Origin: Saccharothrix espanaensis DSM 44229
GTDB lineage: Bacteria > Actinomycetota > Actinomycetes > Mycobacteriales > Pseudonocardiaceae
Assembly: GCF_000328705.1 (NCBI RefSeq)
Contig: NC_019673.1
Coordinates: 1,364,001-1,428,000, forward strand
Direction of reading: 5' to 3'
Length of the DNA: 64,000 bases
Shown here one piece after another: positions 18,901 to 27,684 of the stretch. How positions within the stretch are numbered: position 1 is the stretch's first letter; the number at the start of each line of letters is the position of its first letter. The notes beneath the pieces were generated by a model that was given only the letters and a program-made list of their open reading frames with translations, was not told where the DNA came from and made no database searches. A program made the translations under genes and the position numbers.

Positions 18901-20590
18901 CGAGGCTTATTCGCGGCTTCGGGACGAGGTTCCGTTCACCTCCCGGGAGGAGGTGACGTCGATCGACATGTTCGACTCGCCGACGATGGTGCGCCCGCCC
19001 GCCCGCGATGACGACGCCCCGCCCGTCGGCCTCGGTGCCGCGTTCGTCAAGGGCCCGGTGATCCCCACCGCGCGGGTGCCCGACCCGCCGGACTACCCGA
19101 ACCTCACCACGCCCTCCCCGCCCAGCCCGCTCCCCGACCCGGTGCCGAACGTGCCCGAGCCGGACCAGGTGCCGCCCGTCCCGATCCCGGATCCGGTCCC
19201 GGACCCGGGACCGCAACTGCCCCCGAACCCCCACCCGTCGCCCGACCCGGACCACACGCCCGCTCCGGATCGCACGCCTGCTCCGGATCGCACGCCTGCT
19301 CCGGACCGCACGCCGGCTCCGAACCAGACGGTGGACCTGGGCCGGACGCTGGACCCGGACCAGACGGTGGGGCTGGAACACACGTCGACTTCGGAGCGCA
19401 CGTCCGGCTCGGACTGGAGCACGGATACGGACTGGAACCCGGGCCGGGAGCCGTCGGTGGGCTCCGAGCGGTCGGCCAAGGCGTCGGACATGCTGGGCCC
19501 GTCGGAGTTGTTGCCGTCACCGGGCCCGTTCGACGCGGCCGGGCGGTCGGCGCACGTGGCCCGCTCGTCGCCGGGGACGTTCGCCGTCTCACCGCCCGCC
19601 TCCGCTCCCTCCCCGACCTCGGCATCGGCCCCGACTTCGACCCCCGCCTCGGTTTCGGCGTCGATCCCGCCTCCGGTGTCCATTCCGGATCCGATGACCG
19701 GCCAGGGACCTGCGCCCAACCCGCTGGGTCCCTCCGGCTTCCTCGGTCACGCCGATGTCGAGGCCGACGATCCCGCCCCCGCCGGGCCCACACCCGCACC
19801 GCTCGACAACAGTTCGTCGGACGGTGGCGCGTTCGGTGTCGGGTCGTTCGATGCCGGCCACTCCGATGCCTCTCCCAGTGGCCCGAATCCTTCGGACGGG
19901 AATCCGGCTGGTCCGCTTTCCTCCGGTCCGATTGCCGCCGACTCCATTTCGGGGGCTCCCACGTCGGCCGCTGCGGGCCACGTCGACACCAGGCCGGTCG
20001 ACCTCGGGGTGGCTGGTTCCGGTGAGACCGCCGATGTGCTGTCCGGCGCTACTCCGAACGTCGGTACGCCGGGTGTCGACTCGGCGGCGGCGGAGGGTGC
20101 CGGGTCGGGCGGCGACGGTGAGCCGGCCGCCGGGGAAGAGCCGTTCATCACATCCGTGGTCGTCGGCGGGCGGTCGATCGAGTTGCCGCCGTTGATCGAG
20201 CCGCCTGCTCCGAGCGAGTCGCCGAGCGTCACGCGCGCGTCCCGCCGGCCCAAGAGCGACCTGAGCCTGGCGGAACTGCTCGCCGAGGCCCTGGTCGCCT
20301 ACGAGGCCGGCCGGCGTGAGGACGAGGCGGCGCAGGCCGAGTCCGACGACTTCACCACGACCGGGTCTGGTGACGGCCTCACCGGCCAGTCCGGCGCCTT
20401 CACCGGCACGTCCGACGCCTTCACCGGCCGGTCCGACGCTTTCACCGGCCGGTCCGACGTGTTCGGCGGTTCGGCCGAACCGACCGTGCCGATCGTTCCG
20501 GTGGGTGTGCCGGAAACCGACTCGGAGACCACCGCGCCCATCCGCCGGGTGACCGGCGACGCACCTCGGTGGACGTTGCCCGAAAGCTGA
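15914..20590 (+). CDS. Very large protein: N-terminal TPR-like helical domain, about 1100-residue disordered tail
   Basis: Start GTG 15914 (GTG 15950 is an alternative) gives 1558 residues. Residues 1-340 are Ala/Leu/Arg-rich helical repeats of TPR type (AWRLRVELADSARS, SALVQASECLVSVG, DTLLAESLLALAHVHEVSGDLTEALANLRAAHA). Residues about 370-1400 are low-complexity Pro/Ala/Ser/Thr/Asp-rich with His/Pro repeats, tandem PAPDRT units (DNA 18-bp repeat at about 19255-19325) and TAES units (about 18175-18215). The end has a short conserved-looking helix DLSLAELLAEALVAYEAGRR and AFTGRSD repeats. No signal peptide is seen. The frame is unbroken with strong third-position GC throughout, so it is a genuine gene. 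Function is unknown; the TPR part could scaffold partners. It precedes NAD-GDH. Confidence 0.75.
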   Translation: MAARGEAQADAEVSTLVVPAWRLRWRAPELALVLGERAVALASTRRDEVDRLRAESLVVFASNRMGRGVKIADRALDALKAAEAEAEHETAWRLRVELADSARSVGAPLTGFAAVRPVLEAQSVPDALRASALVQASECLVSVGRGSALTEALAEADHLYSTDPVMDHDTTLLLRGLLRAAAAGQHRRWGDLESAITAGREGVGLLDQLTDQACDSGEVRGRLTVELVCALMDAGKPAEASETGTPFLDRPVRAPSAAAAGWLRLALATRVHLPAGRVDQARDLLRDAADNAERHQLDTLLAESLLALAHVHEVSGDLTEALANLRAAHAAERRRARAVYAVRARLAAEFSGVHRQPTGQHDQLTALLREKKPSTTPAEPHLPPEVKQQLRQWRPVQVHRAEGLRVKRSRRAAEDMTVEGISAARAHAADRWRLVQPFGEPTPPPADRPQGHTPDLPTARTPDQQSAHIPDHSTGHPPDRPVDLTPEHATGAASESPADHAVGHAANQSAEHTGGRRRAPDPTPPPAPQAAPAQPVEQPTPNVLPAPQTPQRSTPPQPPTRSTFPLSKDLDATVFGRPEHARSGEARPLPTRPREQTYLEQTYLEQNFPAPQAPQPQPAPPAFPPPHHLPPVAADVPQQAPPPPTHPTPTPAVPSQPAAHQQAPSRPVGNQPVANQPVVDQSVVDQTAPNPALADPSAASPSTANPPVVDESVVEHGLPSSLQSDSARAESNLARAFEPVHPDSPFAARAASAESPTAESPTAESSTAGPHTAEPMSATDPVPPTTASADVSPYDEFDRPAAGERSVPAAGLIAAAGAVRSGRRRAARKAAGETSANVAEQVVVPQGSDGGNVLETLKAAGLLDSQRAGGRRRAPDAGDSGAPSTPDPHPAETVAAEIAVAETAAIDVAATETAGTDVAASPVDTSPDETGDGPASTDVSAARHTGNTPGYATGPATDRSTDYATDDAGRSQVDTVSWRVEPPSRLRDELPSRTRDEAYSRLRDEVPFTSREEVTSIDMFDSPTMVRPPARDDDAPPVGLGAAFVKGPVIPTARVPDPPDYPNLTTPSPPSPLPDPVPNVPEPDQVPPVPIPDPVPDPGPQLPPNPHPSPDPDHTPAPDRTPAPDRTPAPDRTPAPNQTVDLGRTLDPDQTVGLEHTSTSERTSGSDWSTDTDWNPGREPSVGSERSAKASDMLGPSELLPSPGPFDAAGRSAHVARSSPGTFAVSPPASAPSPTSASAPTSTPASVSASIPPPVSIPDPMTGQGPAPNPLGPSGFLGHADVEADDPAPAGPTPAPLDNSSSDGGAFGVGSFDAGHSDASPSGPNPSDGNPAGPLSSGPIAADSISGAPTSAAAGHVDTRPVDLGVAGSGETADVLSGATPNVGTPGVDSAAAEGAGSGGDGEPAAGEEPFITSVVVGGRSIELPPLIEPPAPSESPSVTRASRRPKSDLSLAELLAEALVAYEAGRREDEAAQAESDDFTTTGSGDGLTGQSGAFTGTSDAFTGRSDAFTGRSDVFGGSAEPTVPIVPVGVPETDSETTAPIRRVTGDAPRWTLPES
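19250..19325 (+). repeat. 18-bp tandem repeat inside the large TPR protein gene
   Basis: About four copies of an 18-bp unit (GCACGCCTGCTCCGGATC-like) encode PAPDRT hexapeptides. The unit is a multiple of three, so copy changes would preserve the frame. Confidence 0.8.
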
Positions 20591-20794
20591 GAAATGATTT
20601 GAGGTTTTACTGAGGTTTCCCGCGGGTAACAGCGCCGGGACGCCGAAAATAGCCGTGCCACGGTGAATTTTCCACTTTCCCGCAAGTGGCTCGATTCAGT
20701 GCGCAGGGTTGCTCCGACAGGGTGCCGCGCGTCTGGTTAAGTGGTGGCCGGACCCGGCACACAGAGGTGCCGGATAGCGTGGAGTCGCCTGAAC

Positions 20795-23700
20795 ATGACC
20801 TCGACTGGAGTCCCGTCCCGATCGGAGCTCGCCACCCGCCACGATGCCGGTGCCGGCCGCACGGCCAGTCCCGAACAAGCTCGTGACGAATTGATCGAAC
20901 GGGCCGCCGCCAACGCCCCCGAACTGGCCGACCTGATCCGCCTGTACTACCGCCACGTCCCCGCCGAGGAAGTCAACGACGACGACCCGGTGGACCTGGT
21001 GGGAGCGGTCCGGTCGAACTACCAGCTCGCCGAGACCCGGGTACCGGGCCGGCCGGTGGTGCGCATCCTGAACCCGACCCGCGTGCACGACGGCTGGACA
21101 TGTCCGGCGACCGTCGTGCAGGTGGTCACCGACGACATGCCCTACCTGGTGGACTCGGTCGCGTCCGAGCTGACCCGGGGCGGCGTGCAGGTGCAGCGGG
21201 TGGTCCACCCGATCGTGGTGGTCCGCCGGGATCCGGTGACCGGCGCGTTGCACGAGGTCCTGCCGACGGCCGACCCGGCCGACCCGCCGTCGGACGCGCT
21301 GGCCGAGTCGTGGATGTACATCGAGGTCGACCTGCTCACCGACCCGGACCGGGCGCGTGAGCTGGAGACCAAGCTGCACACCGTCCTCAACGACGTCCGT
21401 GAGGTCGTCGAGGACACCCGCAAGATGACCGGCACGGCCCTCCAGCTCGCCGAGCAGCTCCAGACCTCCCCGCCGCCGTTGAACCCGGCCGAGGTGGACG
21501 ACGGCGCGCGCCTGCTGCGCTGGCTGGCCGACGACCACTTCACGTTCCTGGGCTACCGCCAGTACGAGCTGGTCCGCGACGACCCGGCGACCGGCGGCGA
21601 GCCCGCCCTGCGCGCGGTGCTGGCCAGCGGGCTGGGGGTGCTCAGGCAGGACAGCCTCGCGGCGCGCAGCCTCACCGCCGGGCCGGACGCGGGCGCGCAG
21701 GCGCTCTCGCCCGAGCTCCTGGTGCTCACCCAGGCCAGCGCCCAGTCCAGCGTGCACCGCTCGGTCTACCCGTACTACGTGGGCGTCAAGACGTTCGACG
21801 CGCAGGGCAACGTGGCCGGTGAGCACCGGTTCCTCGGCGTGTTCTCCACGACCGCCCTGCACGAGGACGTGCTGGACATCCCGGCCATCGAGCGCCGGGT
21901 CCGCGACGTCATCCACCGCGCCGGCTTCCCGCTGCACTCGTACTCGGGGCAGCGGATGCTGGAGGTGATCCAGGACTACCCGCGCACCGAGCTGTTCTCG
22001 GTCGACGCGGACACGCTCTACCAGAACGTGACCGGCGTGATCGCGCTGGCCGAGCGCCGCCGGCTGCGGCTGTTCCTGCGCCGCGACCCGTACGGCCGGT
22101 TCTTCTCGTGCCTGGTCTACCTGCCGCGCGACCGCTACACCACGACGTCCCGGCTGGCCATGCAGGAAGTCCTGATCGCCGAGCTGGGCGGGCTGAACCT
22201 GGAGTACAGCGCGCGCGTCGGCGAGTCCGCGCTGGCCCGCGTGCACTTCACCGTGCACACCGACCCGAGCCGGCAGATCGACACCGAGCCGGACACCGTC
22301 TACGTCCAGCAGTTGCTGGCCGAGGCGATCCGCTCGTGGGACGACCGCATGGTGGAGGCCGTCCTCGACGGCGACACCGCCGGCCAGGGCCTGGGCACCG
22401 AGTCCTCCTCCGAGCAGGGCCTGCGGTTCGCCGCGGCGTTCCCGGAGGCCTACAAGGAGGACTTCACCGCCGCCGAGGGGTTGGCCGACTTCCGCAGCAT
22501 CGAGGGGCTGGCCCAAGGCGACCTGGCGATGCAGTTCTACGTGCCGCGCGACGCCGAGCCGGGCGAGCGCCGGTTCAAGCTGTTCCTCGCGGGCGAGCGG
22601 CTGACGCTGTCCGACGTGCTGCCGATGCTGCAACGCATGGGCGTGGTGGTGGTGGACGAGCGCCCGTACGAACTCGTCCGCGACGACGGCACCGAGTGCT
22701 GGATCTACGACTTCGGCCTGCGCATCGACCAGTCGACGCTGGACAAGCTGTCCCAGGACGACCTGGAGGTGGTGCGCACCCGGTTCCAGGACGCGTTCGC
22801 CGCCGCGTGGCGCGGCGAGGCCGAGGTGGACGGCTTCAACACGCTGGTGCTCAAGGCCGGTGTCACCTGGCAGCAGGCCGGGATGCTGCGCGCCTACGCC
22901 AAGTACCTGCGCCAGGCGGGCACCCCGTACAGCCAGGACTACATCGAGGACGCCGTCCTCGCGCACACCGAGGTCGCCACGGCCCTGGTGGCGCTGTTCG
23001 AGGCGCGGTTCGACCCGGCGCTGGACGACGCGCAGCGCTCCTCCCGCACGGACGCGTTGGCCGCGGAGATCACCGCGCTCATCGACGACGTGACGAGCCT
23101 GGACGCGGACCGCATCCTGCGCAGCCTGCTCACGCTCGTGCTGGCCACGTTGCGCACGAACTACTTCGTCCGCGACGCCAACGGCGCCCCGCGCCCGTAC
23201 CTGGCCGTGAAGCTGGACCCGCGCGCGATCCCGGACCTGCCGCAGCCGCGGCCCCGGTTCGAGATCTTCGTGTACTCGCCGCGGATCGAGGGCGTGCACC
23301 TGCGGTTCGGGCCGGTCGCGCGCGGCGGGCTGCGCTGGTCCGACCGGCGCGAGGACTTCCGCACCGAGATCCTGGGCCTGGTCAAGGCGCAGGCGGTGAA
23401 GAACGCGGTGATCGTGCCGGTGGGCGCGAAGGGCGGCTTCGTGCTGAAGAAGCCGCCGACGCCGACCGGTGACCCGGGGCTGGACCGCGAGGCGTTCCTG
23501 GCCGAGGGCATCGCCTGCTACCGGCAGTTCATCTCGGGTCTGCTGGACCTGACCGACAACCTGAGCTCCGGCACGGTCGTGCCCGCGCCGCAGGTGGTGC
23601 GGCACGACGGCGACGACTCCTACCTGGTGGTCGCGGCGGACAAGGGCACGGCGTCGTTCTCCGACATCGCCAACGAGGTGTCCAAGTCCTACGGGTTCTG

Positions 23701-25762
23701 GCTGGGCGACGCGTTCGCGTCCGGCGGTTCGGTGGGCTACGACCACAAGGCCATGGGCATCACCGCCAAGGGCGCGTGGGAGAGCGTGAAGCGGCACTTC
23801 CGGGAGCTGGGCACCGACACCCAGACCGAGGAGTTCACCGTGGTCGGCGTCGGCGACATGTCCGGCGACGTGTTCGGCAACGGCATGCTGCTCTCCGAGC
23901 ACATCCGCCTGGTGGCCGCGTTCGACCACCGGCACATCTTCATCGACCCGGACCCGACGGCCGCGCCGTCGTTCGCCGAGCGCAAGCGGCTGTTCGAGCT
24001 GCCGCGCTCCTCGTGGGACGACTACGACCGCGCGCTGATCAGCGCCGGCGGCGGCGTCTGGCCGCGCAGCGCCAAGTCGATCCCGGTCAGCGACCAGGCC
24101 CGCGAGGCCCTGGGGCTGCCCGAGGGTGTGACGAAGCTGTCGCCGCAGGAGCTGATGAAGGCGATCCTGCTCGCGCCGGTCGACCTGCTGTGGAACGGCG
24201 GTATCGGCACGTACGTCAAGGCGGGCGTCGAGTCGCACGGCGAGGTCGGCGACAAGGCCAACGACGCGATCCGGGTCAACGGCGCGGACCTGCGGGTCAA
24301 GGTGGTCGGCGAGGGCGGCAACCTGGGCCTGACCCAGCGCGGCCGGATCGAGTTCGCCCGCACCGGCGGCAAGGTCAACACCGACGCGCTGGACAACTCG
24401 GCGGGCGTGGACTGCTCCGACCACGAGGTCAACATCAAGATCCTGCTCGACGCGCTGGTCCGGGACGGCAAGCTCGACCAGGACCAGCGCAACGAGCTGC
24501 TCGGCCAGATGACCGACGAGGTCGGCGAGCTGGTGCTGGCCGACAACTACTCGCAGAACTCGGTGCTGGGCGTGTCGCGCGCCCACGCCGCGCCGATGCT
24601 CTCGGTGCACGCCCGCCTGGTCGCGGACCTGGAGCAGCGCGGCGTGCTGGACCGGGCGCTGGAGGCGCTGCCCAGCCCCGCCGAGTTCAAGGCGCTGGAG
24701 AAGGCCGGTGACGGCCTGACCTCGCCGGAGCTGGCGACCCTGCTGGCGCACGTGAAGCTGGCGCTCAAGGAGGAGGTGCTGGCGGGCGACCTGCCGACCA
24801 TCGACGTGATGGCCCGCAAGCTGCCCGACTACTTCCCCAGCGAGCTGCGCGACCGGTTCGCCGAGTCGATCGCGGGCCACCCGCTGTCCCGCGAGATCAT
24901 CACCACGGTCCTGGTCAACGAGGTCGTGGACGGCGGCGGCGTGTCCTACGCGTTCCGGCTGGCCGAGGAGATCAGCGCGTCGGCCACCGACGCGGTGCGG
25001 GCTTACACGATCGTGACCGCGATCTACGACCTGCCGGCGTTGTGGCGCGACATCCGCGCGCTGGACAACGTGATCCCGACCGACGTGCAGGACGACATGG
25101 TCCTGGAGACCCGTCGGCTGCTGGACCGCGCGTCGCGCTGGCTGCTCACCAACCGGCCGCAGCCGCTGGCGGTCGGCTCGACCATCAGCCGGTTCGCCGG
25201 GGTGGTCGGCGAGCTGGCGCCCAAGGCCCTGGACCTGTTGCAGGGCCGGGAGAAGGAGTCGGTGGTCGCGCACGTCGAGCGGCTGGTCGAGGCCGGCGTG
25301 CCGGTGGAGCTGGCACGGCGGATCGCGGTGCTGCTGTTCAGCTACGGGCTGCTGGACGTGACCGAGGTGGCGGAGCTCGCGGAACGCGAGGAGGGCGGCG
25401 TCGGCCTGGAGCGCACGCACCCGGAGACCGCGGAGCTGTACTTCGCGCTGTCCGAGCACCTGGACCTGGACCGGATGCTCAGCTCGGTCAGCGGCCTGGA
25501 ACGCGGCAACCGCTGGCACGCGCTGGCCCGACTGGCACTGCGCGACGACTTCTACTCGTCGCTGCGCTCGATCACGATCGACGTGCTGCGCTCCAGCGAG
25601 CCGGGTGACCCGGCAGCGGCCAAGATCGCGGCGTGGGAACAGGCGAACGCCTCCCGCCTCGGCCGGGCCCGCGCGGCCCTGGCCGAGATCAACCGGGTGA
25701 CCCGGCTGGACCTGGCCACCCTCTCGGTGGCCGCCCGCCAGGTCCGCAGCATGATCCGCTGA
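20795..25762 (+). CDS. gdh: NAD-specific glutamate dehydrogenase, large 180-kDa type
   Basis: From ATG 20795 the product is 1655 residues, the usual size of the L_180 class. The N-terminal half carries ACT-like regulatory segments (LVDSVASELTRGGVQVQRVVHPIVV) and the central part the bacterial NAD-GDH core: RGGLRWSDRREDFRTEILGL, KAQAVKNAVIVPVGAKGGFV, GDMSGDVFGNGML, DLLWNGGIGTYVK and GEGGNLGLTQ. It oxidises glutamate to 2-oxoglutarate and ammonium with NAD, and usually acts catabolically in the cytoplasm. It is followed by a strong hairpin, so it ends the transcript. About 200 bp of relatively AT-rich DNA (20591-20794) precede it and probably hold the promoter. Confidence 0.95.
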   Translation: MTSTGVPSRSELATRHDAGAGRTASPEQARDELIERAAANAPELADLIRLYYRHVPAEEVNDDDPVDLVGAVRSNYQLAETRVPGRPVVRILNPTRVHDGWTCPATVVQVVTDDMPYLVDSVASELTRGGVQVQRVVHPIVVVRRDPVTGALHEVLPTADPADPPSDALAESWMYIEVDLLTDPDRARELETKLHTVLNDVREVVEDTRKMTGTALQLAEQLQTSPPPLNPAEVDDGARLLRWLADDHFTFLGYRQYELVRDDPATGGEPALRAVLASGLGVLRQDSLAARSLTAGPDAGAQALSPELLVLTQASAQSSVHRSVYPYYVGVKTFDAQGNVAGEHRFLGVFSTTALHEDVLDIPAIERRVRDVIHRAGFPLHSYSGQRMLEVIQDYPRTELFSVDADTLYQNVTGVIALAERRRLRLFLRRDPYGRFFSCLVYLPRDRYTTTSRLAMQEVLIAELGGLNLEYSARVGESALARVHFTVHTDPSRQIDTEPDTVYVQQLLAEAIRSWDDRMVEAVLDGDTAGQGLGTESSSEQGLRFAAAFPEAYKEDFTAAEGLADFRSIEGLAQGDLAMQFYVPRDAEPGERRFKLFLAGERLTLSDVLPMLQRMGVVVVDERPYELVRDDGTECWIYDFGLRIDQSTLDKLSQDDLEVVRTRFQDAFAAAWRGEAEVDGFNTLVLKAGVTWQQAGMLRAYAKYLRQAGTPYSQDYIEDAVLAHTEVATALVALFEARFDPALDDAQRSSRTDALAAEITALIDDVTSLDADRILRSLLTLVLATLRTNYFVRDANGAPRPYLAVKLDPRAIPDLPQPRPRFEIFVYSPRIEGVHLRFGPVARGGLRWSDRREDFRTEILGLVKAQAVKNAVIVPVGAKGGFVLKKPPTPTGDPGLDREAFLAEGIACYRQFISGLLDLTDNLSSGTVVPAPQVVRHDGDDSYLVVAADKGTASFSDIANEVSKSYGFWLGDAFASGGSVGYDHKAMGITAKGAWESVKRHFRELGTDTQTEEFTVVGVGDMSGDVFGNGMLLSEHIRLVAAFDHRHIFIDPDPTAAPSFAERKRLFELPRSSWDDYDRALISAGGGVWPRSAKSIPVSDQAREALGLPEGVTKLSPQELMKAILLAPVDLLWNGGIGTYVKAGVESHGEVGDKANDAIRVNGADLRVKVVGEGGNLGLTQRGRIEFARTGGKVNTDALDNSAGVDCSDHEVNIKILLDALVRDGKLDQDQRNELLGQMTDEVGELVLADNYSQNSVLGVSRAHAAPMLSVHARLVADLEQRGVLDRALEALPSPAEFKALEKAGDGLTSPELATLLAHVKLALKEEVLAGDLPTIDVMARKLPDYFPSELRDRFAESIAGHPLSREIITTVLVNEVVDGGGVSYAFRLAEEISASATDAVRAYTIVTAIYDLPALWRDIRALDNVIPTDVQDDMVLETRRLLDRASRWLLTNRPQPLAVGSTISRFAGVVGELAPKALDLLQGREKESVVAHVERLVEAGVPVELARRIAVLLFSYGLLDVTEVAELAEREEGGVGLERTHPETAELYFALSEHLDLDRMLSSVSGLERGNRWHALARLALRDDFYSSLRSITIDVLRSSEPGDPAAAKIAAWEQANASRLGRARAALAEINRVTRLDLATLSVAARQVRSMIR

Positions 25763-25765
25763 GCC

Positions 25766-25805
25766 GGTCGGGGTCCGGGCCTCCCACGAGCCCCGGACCC
25801 CGACC
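25766..25805 (+). terminator. Terminator of NAD-GDH gene
   Basis: GGTCGGGGTCCGGG (25766-25779) pairs with CCCGGACCCCGACC (25792-25805) around a 12-base loop, three bases past the stop codon. A second hairpin (CCCGCCGGA / TCCGGCGGG, 25817-25836) follows. No U-tract. Confidence 0.82.
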
Positions 25806-25919
25806 TCCCCCTCGGCCCCGCCGGAGATCCGGCGGGAACTCGTCGCGGAAGCTGTCGAGAACCGGTGCCGCCCGTTCGTCACCCGGACGACACGACCCTT
25901 CCGAGCACGAGGAGCGAGC

Positions 25920-26279
25920 ATGAAGTACGCGATGCTGATCTGCGGTGACGACCGCCAGTGGGACGCGCTGTCGCCGGCCGCCGAGCAAGACATCATGAAG
26001 CAGGTCTACGCCTGGTTCGAGCGGTGGGAGCCGCTCGGCAAGATCGCCGACGGCGGCGTCGAGCTCCAGTCCGGCGCGACGGCGAAGACGGTCCGGGCCG
26101 GTGCGAACGGCGAACCGCTGATCACCGACGGGCCGTACCTGGAGCTCAAGGAGGTCGTCGGCGGGATCGTCGTGCTGGAGTGCGACGACGTCGACGAGGC
26201 GGTGCGGATCGCGGCCACCTGGCCGCTCGCGCCGGGGGTGAGCGCGGTGGAGGTCCGTCCGGTGGTCAGCCGCGACTAG
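25920..26279 (+). CDS. YCII/DGPF-domain protein
   Basis: The 119-residue protein matches the YCII-related DGPF family: MKYAMLICGDD at the start, ITDGPYLELKEVVGGIVVLECDDVDEAVRIAATWP in the middle, where the conserved DGP(F/Y) motif lies, and VEVRPV at the end. A GAGGAGC site precedes ATG 25920. In the ECF42 sigma group a DGPF protein is the usual genetic partner of the sigma factor. Here the sigma gene is next door but convergent, 22 bp away. Confidence 0.9.
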   Translation: MKYAMLICGDDRQWDALSPAAEQDIMKQVYAWFERWEPLGKIADGGVELQSGATAKTVRAGANGEPLITDGPYLELKEVVGGIVVLECDDVDEAVRIAATWPLAPGVSAVEVRPVVSRD

Positions 26280-26301
26280 GGCCGGTGCCGGGGCGTCGGC
26301 T

Positions 26302-27510
26302 TCACGGCCGGCGCCTCAGCTCGCCCACCCGGCGCGACATCAGCTCGCGCTCGGCCGGGTTGGTGGCCAGTTCCCGGGCCCGCTCCGCCGCCGCCAGCGC
26401 CTCGACCGGGCGGTCGAGCGTGGCCAGCAGGTCGGCCCGGGTGGCGTGCCACAGGTGGTACCCGGCCAGCCTGCCCCCGAGCGCGTCGACCTCGTCCAGC
26501 GCCGCACCCGGGCCCACGGCGAACCGCGTCGCCACGGCCCGGTTCAGCAGCACCACCGGCGACGGGTCCAACGGGTACAGCCGGTCGTAGAGCGAGCGCA
26601 CGTCGGCCCAGTCGGTGTCCTCGTAGGAGGCGGCCAGCGCGTGCAACGCGGTGATGCCGGCCCGCGCCTGGTACGGCCCGGGTCGGCCCAGCCGCACCGC
26701 CGCGCCCAGCCGGAGCACCGCGCGTTCGATGGCCGCGGTGTCCCACAGCCGCCGGTCCTGATCGGCGAGCAGCACGATGCGGCCCCACGAGTCGAAGCGC
26801 GCGGCAGCGCGCGCGTGGTGCAGCTCCAGCAACGCGGCCAGGCCCGCGACCTCCGGCTCACGGGGCAGCAGCGCCGCGAGCTGGCGCGCCAACTCGACCC
26901 CTTCCCGGGCCAGCTCCCGCCGCTGGGCCGACCGGCCACTGGACAGGTAGCCCTCGTTGAACACCAGGTAGATCACCGCGAGCACGGCCGGCAGCCGCTC
27001 GGCGTACTCGTGCGGCCGGGGCACCTCGAACCCGATGCCGTGCTCCCGCAGCTGGCGCTTGGCCCGGGACAGCCGCTGCGCCATGGTCGGCAGCGGCACC
27101 AGGAACGCGGCGGCGATCTCGGCGGTGCTCAACCCGCCGGCGGCGTACAGCGTGAGCGCGACCCGGGCGGGCTCGGCGAGGTCCGGGTGGCAGCACGCGA
27201 AGATCATCGCCAGCCGGTCGTCCACGCCCGGTTCCGGCGGCGGCTGGGCCGCCACCAGGGCCACCTTCTCCCGGCCGACGGCGTCACGGCGCAGCCGGTC
27301 CAGCGCCTTGCGCCAGGCCGCGGTGACCAGCCAGCCGGTGGGGCTGTCCGGCACGCCCTCGTCGGGCCAGCGCTTGAGCGCCTCGGCCACCGCGTCCGCC
27401 AGCGCCTCCTCCGCCCGGTCGAAGTCGCCGAGCCGCCTGCTGAGCGCACCCAACATGCCGCCCGCGTCCGCCCGCCAGATCCGGTCGACCAGGTCGGCCA
27501 CGTCATCCAC
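26302..27510 (-). CDS. ECF42-like RNA polymerase sigma factor with C-terminal extension
   Basis: From GTG 27510 the product is 402 residues, twice the size of a plain ECF factor. Residues about 8-75 are region 2 (DRIWRADAGGMLGALSRRLGDFDRAEEALADAVAEAL), about 105-165 region 4 (LSTAEIAAAFLVPLPTMAQRLSRAKRQLRE), and about 170-400 the long TPR/DUF6596 domain typical of the ECF42 and related groups (AVIYLVFNEGYLSS, LLELHHARAAARFD, GPYQARAGITALHA). No anti-sigma factor is adjacent; the extension is thought to regulate such factors. The open frame continues upstream to 28662 against the GH13 gene but is not protein-like there. Confidence 0.92.
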   Translation of the reverse strand: MDDVADLVDRIWRADAGGMLGALSRRLGDFDRAEEALADAVAEALKRWPDEGVPDSPTGWLVTAAWRKALDRLRRDAVGREKVALVAAQPPPEPGVDDRLAMIFACCHPDLAEPARVALTLYAAGGLSTAEIAAAFLVPLPTMAQRLSRAKRQLREHGIGFEVPRPHEYAERLPAVLAVIYLVFNEGYLSSGRSAQRRELAREGVELARQLAALLPREPEVAGLAALLELHHARAAARFDSWGRIVLLADQDRRLWDTAAIERAVLRLGAAVRLGRPGPYQARAGITALHALAASYEDTDWADVRSLYDRLYPLDPSPVVLLNRAVATRFAVGPGAALDEVDALGGRLAGYHLWHATRADLLATLDRPVEALAAAERARELATNPAERELMSRRVGELRRRP

Positions 27511-27551
27511 CGCACCATGGTCGCACTCAGCCGGAAGAACCGTGACGATCA

Positions 27552-27567
27552 CTGCAAAAGTTTGCAG
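27552..27567. promoter_or_regulatory. Predicted LacI/MalR-type operator upstream of GH13 gene
   Basis: CTGCAAAAGTTTGCAG is a perfect palindrome with 7-bp arms, lying in a short AT-rich patch between the sigma factor start and the glycosidase. A weaker related site (TTGCTGAAAACTCTTGCAA) is at about 27613-27631. TTGCAA-type sites are used by MalR-like LacI regulators in actinomycetes, and the LacI gene at 29378 is directly downstream. Confidence 0.65.
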
Positions 27568-27684
27568 AACATCCGCCCAGTCAACACGCGCCCAAAAACG
27601 CCCTGACCGAACTTGCTGAAAACTCTTGCAACGGATTTCATGGCCTCCGCACCCACGACCCCTTCGGGAAGGAACGGGCACCCC

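Noticed and set aside
20696..25996. 1766-codon antisense frame over NAD-GDH
   Set aside because: Long antisense open frames are expected opposite high-GC genes; the plus strand has unmistakable GDH motifs.
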